This document shows, in pieces, positions 40,937-49,253 of a DNA stretch of 64,000 nt. Location of the stretch: the NCBI GenBank assembly GCA_963977005.1, contig CAXBMQ010000019.1, positions 28,060 through 92,059 of the forward strand. The letters run 5' to 3'. Position 1 is the first letter of the stretch. Every line of letters starts with the position of its first letter. Both the position numbers and the translations under genes were made by a program. Source of the DNA: CAXBCP01 sp963977005 (lineage in GTDB: Bacteria > Pseudomonadota > Alphaproteobacteria > MPNO01 > UBA830). The notes beneath the pieces were generated by a model. The model did no database searches. It saw only the letters and a program-made list of their open reading frames with translations, and had not been told where the DNA came from.

Positions 40937-40968
40937 GCCCGCTGCCGGTAACCGGTGGCGGGCTTTTT
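40937..40968 (+). terminator. Intrinsic terminator after acnA
   Basis: GCCCGC-TG-CCGG-TAA-CCGG-TG-GCGGGC folds with one internal loop and is followed by TTTTT. It begins 54 nt after the acnA stop. Confidence 0.85.
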
Positions 40969-41057
40969 CTATGCCGGTTTTCTCCCAAACAAACCTTCAC
41001 TCACACGTGAACGCGGTTGATTAGGGCATTTTAACCGGGCGCTCCTATACACGGGGC

Positions 41058-41801
41058 ATGTTCAGCCCTGCCCGGACCTTCCTGACAAGCCTGGTCGTGT
41101 GTACCCTCCTTTCCCTGCCGGCTCTCGCCGGGGGCGGCAAGAAGGTCGTCGTCGAGCTGTTTACCTCGCAGGGCTGTCCGTCCTGCCCGCCGGCGGACGC
41201 GTATCTGGTCGAACTCTCCAGGCGCGACGACGTGATCGCGCTGTCGTTCCATGTCGATTACTGGAACTATATCGGCTGGAAAGATCCGTTCTCCTCGCCC
41301 GAAGCCACGGCCCGTCAGCGCGCCTACGGGCAGGCGATGCAAAAGCGCTATGTCTACACGCCGCAGATCGTGGTGGACGGGCGCGCCGAGACCGTTGGGT
41401 CGAACCGGGCGACAGTCTCCAGCCTGATAAAAATGGCGGCAGCGGCGCAGAAAATTGACATCGACGTCACCCACAACAAAGACGGCACCGCCGATATCGG
41501 CGTACCCGACGCGCTGCCCGGGGGCTTGCACGAAGGCGAAGTGTGGATCGGGTTCTACGATGCCGCGGTGAAAACCGAAATTCCGGCCGGCGAAAATCGC
41601 GGCGAGACCATTACCAACGCCAATATCGTGCGGACCTACAAGCGCATCGCTACGTGGGACGGCACCGCGCTTGCAACCCATGTCGATCTGAAGGCGCTCG
41701 GCGCGGCGGGCCGCGACGGTTGCGTGGTCATCCTGCAGGCGCCGCGCCACGGCCCGATTATCGGCGCCGCGTCGTTTGCGCTGCCGGGCGGCGGTTCTTA
41801 G
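41058..41801 (+). CDS. DUF1223 secreted thioredoxin-like protein
   Basis: Exported protein of 247 aa. A signal peptide (about 1-24, cut near ALAGG) is followed by a thioredoxin-like start VVVELFTSQGCPSCPPADAY with a CxxC pair, then the family blocks VIALSFHVDYWNYIGWKDPF and RYVYTPQIVVDGR. The family is widespread in alphaproteobacteria next to aconitase but has no established function known to me. A periplasmic redox role is suggested by the CxxC. It ends in a 4-nt overlap with the convergent hydroxylase gene. Confidence 0.88.
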   Translation: MFSPARTFLTSLVVCTLLSLPALAGGGKKVVVELFTSQGCPSCPPADAYLVELSRRDDVIALSFHVDYWNYIGWKDPFSSPEATARQRAYGQAMQKRYVYTPQIVVDGRAETVGSNRATVSSLIKMAAAAQKIDIDVTHNKDGTADIGVPDALPGGLHEGEVWIGFYDAAVKTEIPAGENRGETITNANIVRTYKRIATWDGTALATHVDLKALGAAGRDGCVVILQAPRHGPIIGAASFALPGGGS

Positions 41802-42994
41802 CGCGGCTCCGCCTGGCCGGCGTTTCGCAGCATTTCCGCGCCACTCTCCAGCGCGCTGACTTCCCAGTTGACGATATGGTGCGAGGCGCTGGCCAGCAGG
41901 TTGCGGTAGCTCCTCTCCACCGGGGAGCCCTGGAAGATCGCGGTGCCGCCGGCCGTGTTGAACAGGCGGGTGCCCGCGTTCAGCGCCGTGCGGCAGGCCC
42001 AGGCCGAATTGCGCTTGGCCCGCAGCATTTCTTCGTCGTTCAATGTGCCGCCCGCGTCGAGAACCTTCATGGCCGCCGTAATGGTGTCCCGGTTCAGGGC
42101 TTCGGCGGCGTCGATGTCGGCCGCGCATTCGCCCGCGATCACATGGCTTGTCGGGTTGTCGGCGACCCTGTTGCCACGCGACATACGCGTCACGGTATAG
42201 GCAAGCCACTGGTCGAGCAGGCCCTGCGCCATGCCGACCGTCATCGAGGCGAACAGCGCCGGGGTCAGGGAGCCGCGGGGCAGCCGGTAGACGCCGCCCG
42301 GATTGACGGCGGCACCCGGGCCGTTCCCGGCGCGGGCGTCCTCGCCCCGCAGGATGGCGTATTCCGGGACGAACACGTCCTTGACCTCGAAGCTTTTGGA
42401 TCCGGTGCCTTCGAGCCCGATGGTGTGCCAGTCGTCGATGATGGTTGCCTCCGACCGGCGCAGCAGAAAGAAATGCGGACCGTCGCGGGTGTCTCCGTCA
42501 ACGATAAACCCGCCGCAGATCAGCCAGTCGGCATGGTCGATGCCGCTCGCGAACCCGAACCGGCCGGAAAACGAAAACCCGCCGTCTACCGGCGTCGCGA
42601 TTCCTTTCGGATCGAACGAGGCGGACATCACGGCCTCGGCGTTCTCGTTCCAGACATCTTCCTGCGCCTGCAACGGAAACGTGCCGAGCATCTGGGCGTG
42701 ATCCGCCATGATGGCCTGGACCCAGCCCTGCGCGCCGTCGCCGCGGGTGAGGCGCTGCGACACACCGCACAGCACGTCCCAGCCCATCGCATGACCGCCG
42801 AACCGTTCGGGCTGGGTCATGCGGACAAGGCCTGCATCGCGGAAATCGTCAACCGATTCCACCGGCACCTGGCGGGCGGTTTCGGCACCTGCCGCCCGCG
42901 CGCGCAGGGTCGGTTGCAGGGCTTCGGCCCGGGCGTAAAGGTCGGTTGCCGATGGCGGCGTCTCCATTGGGATCGACGGGGCGGTTTCAGCCAT
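41798..42994 (-). CDS. Acyl-CoA-dehydrogenase-fold flavin-dependent hydroxylase
   Basis: A 398-aa protein of the acyl-CoA dehydrogenase superfamily. Core segments: LVRMTQPERFGGHAMGWDVL, GFSFSGRFGFASGIDHADWL and DDWHTIGLEGTGSKSFEVKD. The catalytic Glu region of true acyl-CoA dehydrogenases is not recognisable, and the pattern fits better with the two-component monooxygenase branch (HsaA / p-hydroxyphenylacetate hydroxylase C2-like), which uses reduced flavin from a separate reductase. No reductase is adjacent. The ATG at 42994 starts MAETAPSIPM. Confidence 0.8.
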   Translation of the reverse strand: MAETAPSIPMETPPSATDLYARAEALQPTLRARAAGAETARQVPVESVDDFRDAGLVRMTQPERFGGHAMGWDVLCGVSQRLTRGDGAQGWVQAIMADHAQMLGTFPLQAQEDVWNENAEAVMSASFDPKGIATPVDGGFSFSGRFGFASGIDHADWLICGGFIVDGDTRDGPHFFLLRRSEATIIDDWHTIGLEGTGSKSFEVKDVFVPEYAILRGEDARAGNGPGAAVNPGGVYRLPRGSLTPALFASMTVGMAQGLLDQWLAYTVTRMSRGNRVADNPTSHVIAGECAADIDAAEALNRDTITAAMKVLDAGGTLNDEEMLRAKRNSAWACRTALNAGTRLFNTAGGTAIFQGSPVERSYRNLLASASHHIVNWEVSALESGAEMLRNAGQAEPR

Positions 42995-43210
42995 GTTCCA
43001 GCTCGAATTTCTGTTCTTACAAACCCGGACTTTCGGCGATATCCGGCGCCGATACAACGCTTTTCGCACGCGCCGCGAGCGTGCTAACGTCTCCGCAACA
43101 TCAATGACGAAAGATCCGGCTCGGCGACAGACCGCCGATGAGCCGCGCTATCCTCAGCATCGTGACCGGCGCCGCCGGCCGGTGACCCATCAGAATAACG
43201 ACAGGCAACG

Positions 43211-44131
43211 ATGACCGAACCGTCCGCCCCGTCCCGCCGCGAAGGCGTCGCACATGTGATGATGCTGGTGGCGGTGCTGATTTTCGGCGTCAATTACGTT
43301 ATCGGCCGCTGGGCCGCCGGCGATGTGCCGCCCTACACGCTCGGCTTCGTGCGCTGGACGTCGGGCATGCTGATATTGCTGCCCTTTGCCTGGCCGCACC
43401 TTCAGCGCGACCGGGATTTCATTCGCCGGAACTGGAAGCTGCTCTGCCTCGCGGGGTTTTTGATGCCGTTCATGGGGGCCGGCGTGACCTACGTGGCGCT
43501 GACCTATACCGAAGCGATCAACGGCGGCGTCATCCAGACATCGATGCCCGTGATGATCGTGCTGCTGTCGTGGATATTCCTGCGCGAACGCACGGCAGGC
43601 ATCCAGTGGCTCGGGATTGTCGTCGCGATTTCCGGCGTGCTGTACATCGTCGCACGCGGCGATCCGTCGACCCTGGTCGACCTGTCGTTCAATGTCGGCG
43701 ATGCCATCCTGATCGGCTGCAACCTCGGGCTTGCGGGATACGGCGTCGCGGTGCGCCGTCTGCCCGAAGGCATCCATCCGCTGTCGCTGATCACCATGGT
43801 CTGCACCGTCGGCGCGATCTGCCACGTGCCGTTTTTCGGCTACGAGATGGCGACGGGCGTGCCCATCATTCTCAGCACCAAGACGATCGTCTCCCTCCTC
43901 TTTGTCGCGATTTTCCCGTCCGTGGTGGCTATTCTATTGTGGAACAGCGCGATTTCGCGCATCGGCCCCAGCCGGGCCGGTTTTTACATGTATCTGACGC
44001 CGGTCTACGCGGCGATATTCGCGATTCCGCTGCTCGGCGAAACGATCGGCGTCTACCATGTCGTCGGCGCGGTGCTGATCGTCATCGGGGTCACGCTGTC
44101 CAGCCGGAAGCCCAAAGCCGCCGCTGCATGA
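43211..44131 (+). CDS. DMT-superfamily transporter (EamA family), copy 1
   Basis: Inner-membrane transporter of 306 aa with ten predicted helices in two EamA repeats. It starts SRREGVAHVMMLVAVLIFGV and has VRWTSGMLILLPFAWPHLQR, FLMPFMGAGVTYVALTYTEA and a C-terminal YMYLTPVYAAIFAIPLLGET. The substrate is unknown; members export amino acids or other metabolites. The next gene is a close paralogue starting inside this stop codon. Confidence 0.88.
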   Translation: MTEPSAPSRREGVAHVMMLVAVLIFGVNYVIGRWAAGDVPPYTLGFVRWTSGMLILLPFAWPHLQRDRDFIRRNWKLLCLAGFLMPFMGAGVTYVALTYTEAINGGVIQTSMPVMIVLLSWIFLRERTAGIQWLGIVVAISGVLYIVARGDPSTLVDLSFNVGDAILIGCNLGLAGYGVAVRRLPEGIHPLSLITMVCTVGAICHVPFFGYEMATGVPIILSTKTIVSLLFVAIFPSVVAILLWNSAISRIGPSRAGFYMYLTPVYAAIFAIPLLGETIGVYHVVGAVLIVIGVTLSSRKPKAAAA

Positions 44132-45060
44132 CGGAAAAAGTCCCGGCTGCCCGCCATAGCGCCGTCGCCCATGCGATGATGCTGTTCGCGGTGATGATCT
44201 TTGCCCTCAACTATATCGTCGGCCGCTGGGCGGTGGGGGATACCCCGCCTTACATGATGGGCTTCGTGCGGTGGGAGGCAGGGATGTTAATTCTGTTACC
44301 CTTTGCCTGGCCCCACCTGCGCCGCGACCACGCTTTCATCGGCCGGAACTGGAAACTTCTCTGCCTGGCGGGATTCCTGATGCCGTTCATGGGGGCCGGT
44401 GTAAGCTATGTGGCGATGATCCATACCGGGGCGATCAATGCCGGCGTCATCGTAACCTCGATGCCCGTGATGATGGTGCTGCTGTCCTGGCTGATCCTCA
44501 AGGAGCGCTTTACCGGCGGTGTGTGGCTCGGTATCGCAATCGCGATCGCCGGGGTGCTGTATATCGTTTCCCGCGGCGATCTGGCTTCGCTCCTGAACCT
44601 GTCGTTCAACATCGGCGATCTGATCCTGATCGGCTGCAATCTCGGTCTGGCGGGGTATGGCATCGCCATCAAAAAACTGCCGCAAGGCATACACCCGCTC
44701 TCCCTGCTGACGGTAGTCTGCGCCGTCGGCGCACTGTGTCACGCGCCGTTCGTCGCCTATGAGATGGCACTGGGTGACTATGCCGTGCTGAGTACGAAGA
44801 CATTCGTGACGCTGGGCTTCGTTGCGGTGTTTCCGTCGGTCGTTGCCATCCTGATCTGGAATATCGCCATCGGCCGGATCGGCCCCAGCCGGTCCGCTTT
44901 CTACATGTATCTGACACCGGTCTTTGCTGCGATCTTTGCGATTCCGCTGCTCGGCGAATCGATTGGCGTCTATCATGTCGTCGGTGCCGGGCTGATCGTC
45001 ATCGGGGTGACCCTGGCGAGCCGTAAAGCACAGACATCAAGCAAGACAGAGGCGACATGA
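44128..45060 (+). CDS. DMT-superfamily transporter (EamA family), copy 2
   Basis: Tandem paralogue of the preceding gene, 310 aa, sharing long identical blocks such as GRNWKLLCLAGFLMPFMGAG (R for G at one flank), LILIGCNLGLAGYG and FYMYLTPV. The ATG at 44128 overlaps the upstream stop as ATGA; the frame is open earlier only as a shadow within copy 1. Two similar EamA proteins in one operon may form a heteromeric exporter. The stop overlaps the next gene as ATGA as well, so three genes are coupled. Confidence 0.88.
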   Translation: MTEKVPAARHSAVAHAMMLFAVMIFALNYIVGRWAVGDTPPYMMGFVRWEAGMLILLPFAWPHLRRDHAFIGRNWKLLCLAGFLMPFMGAGVSYVAMIHTGAINAGVIVTSMPVMMVLLSWLILKERFTGGVWLGIAIAIAGVLYIVSRGDLASLLNLSFNIGDLILIGCNLGLAGYGIAIKKLPQGIHPLSLLTVVCAVGALCHAPFVAYEMALGDYAVLSTKTFVTLGFVAVFPSVVAILIWNIAIGRIGPSRSAFYMYLTPVFAAIFAIPLLGESIGVYHVVGAGLIVIGVTLASRKAQTSSKTEAT

Positions 45061-46037
45061 AAGCAATACAGTTCTCGGAGACCGGCGGGCCGGAGGTTCT
45101 GGAGTATGTCGACCTGCCCGATCCAACGGCGGGTCCGGGCGAGGTGCTGGTCAGGGCGCATGCCTTCGGCGTCGGCAAGCCCGACGTTCTGCTGCGCTCC
45201 GGTGTCTATAAATGGATGCCGCCTTTGCCCGCCGTTATCGGCAATGAAATGACGGGCCATGTCGTCGGGGTCGGCGCGGGCGTCAGTCATCTTGCGCTTG
45301 GCCAGGCGGTGCTCGTTTTCGGCACGGGTGGCGGGCGTCATGCGGAACTGAATGCGGTGCCGGCCGATATCGTCACGGCGCTGCCCGGCGGGGTCGATCT
45401 CGATGCGGCCGTGTGTATTCCGAACTACGCCATTGCGTGGTGCCTGCTGAAAGAGGCGTGCGCCGGCACCGATGTGAAATCGGTATATGTGAACGGCGCC
45501 GCCGGCGGGGTCGGGTCTGCGGCGATCGATCTCTGCCGTCTTGAAGGCTTTGAGGTGATCGCCGGGGCAAGCAGCGACGCGAAATGCGCTTTCGCAAAAG
45601 ACCTCGGCGCGGACCATACGATTAACTATGCGACCGGGAACGTGGCGGACCGCGTACTCGACCTGACGGGCGGGCGCGGCGTCGACCTGGCGCTCGATCA
45701 GCTCGTCGGTCCGGACTTTACCGACAATCTGCGTATGCTGGCGCCGCTCGGCATGATCCTGTCTTTTAATGCGCTGGCCGGGCTGCCGGAAAAAGAACTG
45801 TTCGCCGAAATGCGCGCGCATCTGGGCAAGAGCCCGGCGGTGCGGTGTTTTTCATGGCACAGCTACGATGCCAATCCGGAAGCACGGGCCCGGATTCTGG
45901 GCGAAGTGGTCGATCGCTTCGCCGCCGGCGATCTTTCCCCGCCGATCCATGCCCAGCTGCCGCTGGCCGAGGCGCGCAAGGCGCATGAAATGCTGGATGC
46001 CCGCGACATTCTCGGCAAGGTGGTTCTGAAGCCGTAG
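45057..46037 (+). CDS. MDR-superfamily zinc-independent quinone oxidoreductase-like dehydrogenase
   Basis: NADPH-dependent medium-chain reductase, 326 aa. N-terminal GroES-like part MKAIQFSETGGPEVLEYVDL; nucleotide-binding VYVNGAAGGVGSAAIDLCRL in place of GxGxxG; DLALDQLVGPDFTDNLRML and the C-terminal IHAQLPLAEARKAHEMLDAR. The zinc-binding Cys cluster of alcohol dehydrogenases is absent, typical of quinone oxidoreductases and enoyl reductases. It is translationally coupled to the two DMT genes, suggesting that the transporters handle a substrate or product of this enzyme. Confidence 0.87.
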   Translation: MKAIQFSETGGPEVLEYVDLPDPTAGPGEVLVRAHAFGVGKPDVLLRSGVYKWMPPLPAVIGNEMTGHVVGVGAGVSHLALGQAVLVFGTGGGRHAELNAVPADIVTALPGGVDLDAAVCIPNYAIAWCLLKEACAGTDVKSVYVNGAAGGVGSAAIDLCRLEGFEVIAGASSDAKCAFAKDLGADHTINYATGNVADRVLDLTGGRGVDLALDQLVGPDFTDNLRMLAPLGMILSFNALAGLPEKELFAEMRAHLGKSPAVRCFSWHSYDANPEARARILGEVVDRFAAGDLSPPIHAQLPLAEARKAHEMLDARDILGKVVLKP

Positions 46038-46138
46038 CAACGCTGCGCGCTCCCGCGACAAGCCGATCGGTTCCGCGATCACGGCAAGGTCCGAAACGAC
46101 TTCCTGAATTGCCGGACACGGGCTCTAGATTCTCGACT

Positions 46139-46192
46139 CTGCGTCTTTGTTTCTGCATGCTGCGCATTCACAGCGCAGAAACAGGGACGCAG
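46139..46192 (+). promoter_or_regulatory. Long hairpin in the polA leader, next to the start codon
   Basis: CTGCGTCTTTGTTTCTGC (46139-46156) pairs along all 18 positions, two as G-U, with GCAGAAACAGGGACGCAG (46175-46192). The loop holds a further GCTG/CAGC pairing. The 3' arm contains AGGGA, the only Shine-Dalgarno candidate for polA, and ends 4 nt before its ATG. If transcribed it would block initiation. Confidence 0.7.
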
Positions 46193-46196
46193 CGAA

Positions 46197-49100
46197 ATGG
46201 CAGGCAACGAAGAACTCGATCATGTCTATCTGGTAGACGGGTCGGCCTATATTTTCCGGGCTTTTCACGCGTTGCCGCCCATGACCCGTGCCGACGGCAC
46301 GCCGGTGAATGCGGTGTACGGCTTTTCCAACATGCTGACCAAGCTGGTCGAGGATTCGGAAGCCGATTTCCTTGCCGTGATCTTCGACACCGCGCGCAAG
46401 ACGTTCCGCAGCGACATCTATCCAGAATACAAGGCGCACCGCCCGCCGGCGCCGGAGGAACTGATCCCGCAATTCGAGCTGATCCGCGAAGCGACACGGG
46501 CCTACAGCCTGCCGTGTCTCGAACTCGAAGGCTTCGAGGCCGACGATCTGATCGCGACCTATGCGCGTCACGCGGTCGAACAGGGCTTCGATGTCACCAT
46601 CGTGTCGTCCGACAAGGACCTGATGCAGCTGGTCGGGCCCGGTGTGCGCATGATGGACCCGATGAAAAACAAGTTCATCGGGCCCGATGAAGTGGTCGAA
46701 AAGTTCGGCGTCGCACCCGACAGGGTGGTGGACGTGCAGGCGTTGCTCGGCGATTCGACCGATAACGTGCCGGGTATCAAGGGCATCGGCGAAGCGCCGG
46801 CCGCACAGCTGATCAACGAGTTCGGCAGTCTCGATGAACTATTCGAGGCAACGAAGGACCCGGAAGCCGTCAAGGCGATGGCGACCGAAAAGGCAGATGC
46901 CTGCAAGGCGCGGATATTCGAGCTCGCCGGGCGCGAGTTCAGTATCGGGTCGCCCAAGCAGCTCAAGGAAGTGTTGATCGACGAGCTGAAGCTGCCGGTG
47001 CTGAAGGACAAGAAAACCGGCAAACCGACCACCAATGCCGCGGCGATGAACGATCTGGCCTCGAAGGGTCACGAGATCGCGCAGCAGATTATCGACTACC
47101 GGTTCTACGCGAAGGTGAATAGCAGCTTTGCCGACCTCATCCACCGGGAACAGGAAATTGCCGATATCTCGCGTCAGCTCGTCACGCTGCGCGCCGACGT
47201 GCCGGTCGATCACAAGATTGCCGAGTTTCAGAAAAAGCGTCCCGATCCGGATGTGCTTATTCCTTTCCTCGAAGAGCAGGGCTTCAAGACCATCCTGTCG
47301 AAAGTCCGCGCCGAGTTCGGGGTGGAGGAGGCTGTCTCCACACCCGATTCGGAGACCGCGCCCGGCGATGCCGCCTATGAACTGGTGCAGGACGAGGACG
47401 CGCTGAAGCAATGGATCGCCGCGGCGGAGAAAGAAGGCGTCGTCGCGTTCGATACCGAAACCTCGTCGCTCGATTCGATGCAGGCCGATCTGGTGGGGCT
47501 GTCCCTGTCTGTCAGAGGCGGCAGTGCCTGTTACGTGCCGCTCGCCCATGTCGCCCCCGGCGGCGCGGCCGACGGCGAGCTCGATCTCGGTGACGATGCC
47601 GCGCCGAAAGCGGCGGCGCCGAAGCAGATTCCGTTCGAGACGGCGATCGCGCTGCTCAAGCCGATGCTCGAAGATCCGGGCATTCTGAAGGTCGGTCAGA
47701 ACATCAAATACGACATGCAGGTAATGGCGCGCTACGGTGTCGAGGTCGCGCCGATCGACGACACCATGATCCTGTCCTACGTGCTTGAAGCCGGGTTGCA
47801 CGGTCACGGGCTCGACGAACTGGCGACCCTTCACCTCGGTCACACCAATATCAAGTATTCGGAGGTCGCGGGCACGGGCAAGAAACAGATCGGCTTTGCC
47901 GAGGTCCCGCTTGAGGCGGCGCTCGATTACGCGGCGGAGGACGCCGAGGTGACCGGTCGGATCTACCGTCAGCTCAAGCCGCGCATCGCAACCGAACGCA
48001 TGGCGACGGTATACGAGACGCTCGAACGCGCCCTGGTCCCGGTACTGTCGGATATGGAGCGCCGGGGCATCAGCATCGATGCGACTTTTCTCAAGGACCT
48101 GTCCGGCGATCTCGAAAAACGTGCGGCCGATATCGCCGCGGAAATTCACGAACTTGCCGGGCGCGAATTCAATATCGGCTCGCCCAAGCAGCTCGGCGAG
48201 ATTCTGTTCGACGAGATGGGAATAGAGGGCGGCAAGAAAACCAAGACCGGCGCTTACGGCACCGGCGCCGATGTGCTCGAAGGGCTGGCGGCGCAGGGGC
48301 ACGACTTGCCGAAGCGCGTGCTCGACTGGCGCCAGCTGACCAAGCTGCGCAGCACCTATACCGATGCGCTGGTGGCCCAGATCAATCCGGAAACCAAGCG
48401 CGTGCATACATCCTATGCGCAGGCGATCGCGTCCACCGGGCGGCTGTCATCGACCGATCCCAACCTGCAGAACATCCCGATCCGTACCGAGGAGGGCCGC
48501 AAGATTCGCCAGGCGTTCATCGCGGACAAAGGCAACGTATTGCTGTCGGCGGATTATTCGCAGATCGAATTGCGGCTTCTGGCGCACGTTGCGGGCATCG
48601 AGACCCTCGTTCAGGCGTTCCGCGACGGTCAGGATATCCATGCGATGACCGCAAGCGAGGTCTTCGGCATACCGATCGAGGGTATGGAATCGTCTGTCCG
48701 CAGCCGCGCCAAGGCAATCAATTTCGGGATCATCTACGGCATCAGCCCGTTCGGGCTGGCGCGCCAGCTAGCGATCCCGCAGGGCGAGGCCAAGAAATAT
48801 ATCGAGAGCTATTTCGAAAAATTTCCCGGCATCAAGGACTACATGGAAACGACCAAGACGTTCGCGCGCGAGCATGGCTACGTGCAGACCATCTTCGGCC
48901 GCAAATGCCATACACCGGGGATCGCCGACAAGAACCCGGCGCGGCGCAATTTCTCGGAGCGTGCTGCGATCAACGCACCCTTGCAGGGGGCTGCGGCCGA
49001 TATCATCAAGCGCGCGATGATCCGCATTGACCCGGCCCTGTCAAAGGCGGGGCTGGGCGCGAAGATGCTGCTCCAGGTCCATGACGAACTGATCTTCGAA

Positions 49101-49226
49101 GTGCCCGAGGCCGAACTCGACAAGACGGCGGCGCTGGTGAAAAAGGTGATGGAAGACGCGGCCCATCTCGACGTGCCGCTGGTCGTTGAAACCGGGTCCG
49201 GCGCCAACTGGGACCAGGCGCACTGA
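46197..49226 (+). CDS. polA: DNA polymerase I, with internal thumb-segment duplication
   Basis: Repair and Okazaki-fragment polymerase, 1009 aa. 5' nuclease domain: VYLVDGSAYIFRAFHALPP, VSSDKDLMQLV, and H3TH DNVPGIKGIGEAPAAQLINE. Active 3'-5' proofreading domain: VVAFDTETSSLDSMQADLVG, GQNIKYDMQVMARYG, YAAEDAEVTG. Polymerase domain: thumb ELAGREFNIGSPKQL (652-666), motif A LLSADYSQIELRLLAHVAGI, O-helix RSRAKAINFGIIYGISPFGL and motif C LLQVHDELIFEVP. Unusual: residues 242-315 in the nuclease part repeat the thumb segment 652-725 without gaps (ELAGREFSIGSPKQL and onward). This makes the protein long for the family. It is probably functional, since all catalytic motifs are intact. Confidence 0.95.
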   Translation: MAGNEELDHVYLVDGSAYIFRAFHALPPMTRADGTPVNAVYGFSNMLTKLVEDSEADFLAVIFDTARKTFRSDIYPEYKAHRPPAPEELIPQFELIREATRAYSLPCLELEGFEADDLIATYARHAVEQGFDVTIVSSDKDLMQLVGPGVRMMDPMKNKFIGPDEVVEKFGVAPDRVVDVQALLGDSTDNVPGIKGIGEAPAAQLINEFGSLDELFEATKDPEAVKAMATEKADACKARIFELAGREFSIGSPKQLKEVLIDELKLPVLKDKKTGKPTTNAAAMNDLASKGHEIAQQIIDYRFYAKVNSSFADLIHREQEIADISRQLVTLRADVPVDHKIAEFQKKRPDPDVLIPFLEEQGFKTILSKVRAEFGVEEAVSTPDSETAPGDAAYELVQDEDALKQWIAAAEKEGVVAFDTETSSLDSMQADLVGLSLSVRGGSACYVPLAHVAPGGAADGELDLGDDAAPKAAAPKQIPFETAIALLKPMLEDPGILKVGQNIKYDMQVMARYGVEVAPIDDTMILSYVLEAGLHGHGLDELATLHLGHTNIKYSEVAGTGKKQIGFAEVPLEAALDYAAEDAEVTGRIYRQLKPRIATERMATVYETLERALVPVLSDMERRGISIDATFLKDLSGDLEKRAADIAAEIHELAGREFNIGSPKQLGEILFDEMGIEGGKKTKTGAYGTGADVLEGLAAQGHDLPKRVLDWRQLTKLRSTYTDALVAQINPETKRVHTSYAQAIASTGRLSSTDPNLQNIPIRTEEGRKIRQAFIADKGNVLLSADYSQIELRLLAHVAGIETLVQAFRDGQDIHAMTASEVFGIPIEGMESSVRSRAKAINFGIIYGISPFGLARQLAIPQGEAKKYIESYFEKFPGIKDYMETTKTFAREHGYVQTIFGRKCHTPGIADKNPARRNFSERAAINAPLQGAAADIIKRAMIRIDPALSKAGLGAKMLLQVHDELIFEVPEAELDKTAALVKKVMEDAAHLDVPLVVETGSGANWDQAH

Positions 49227-49253
49227 TTTCCCGGCCGGTCGCCGTACCCGCCT

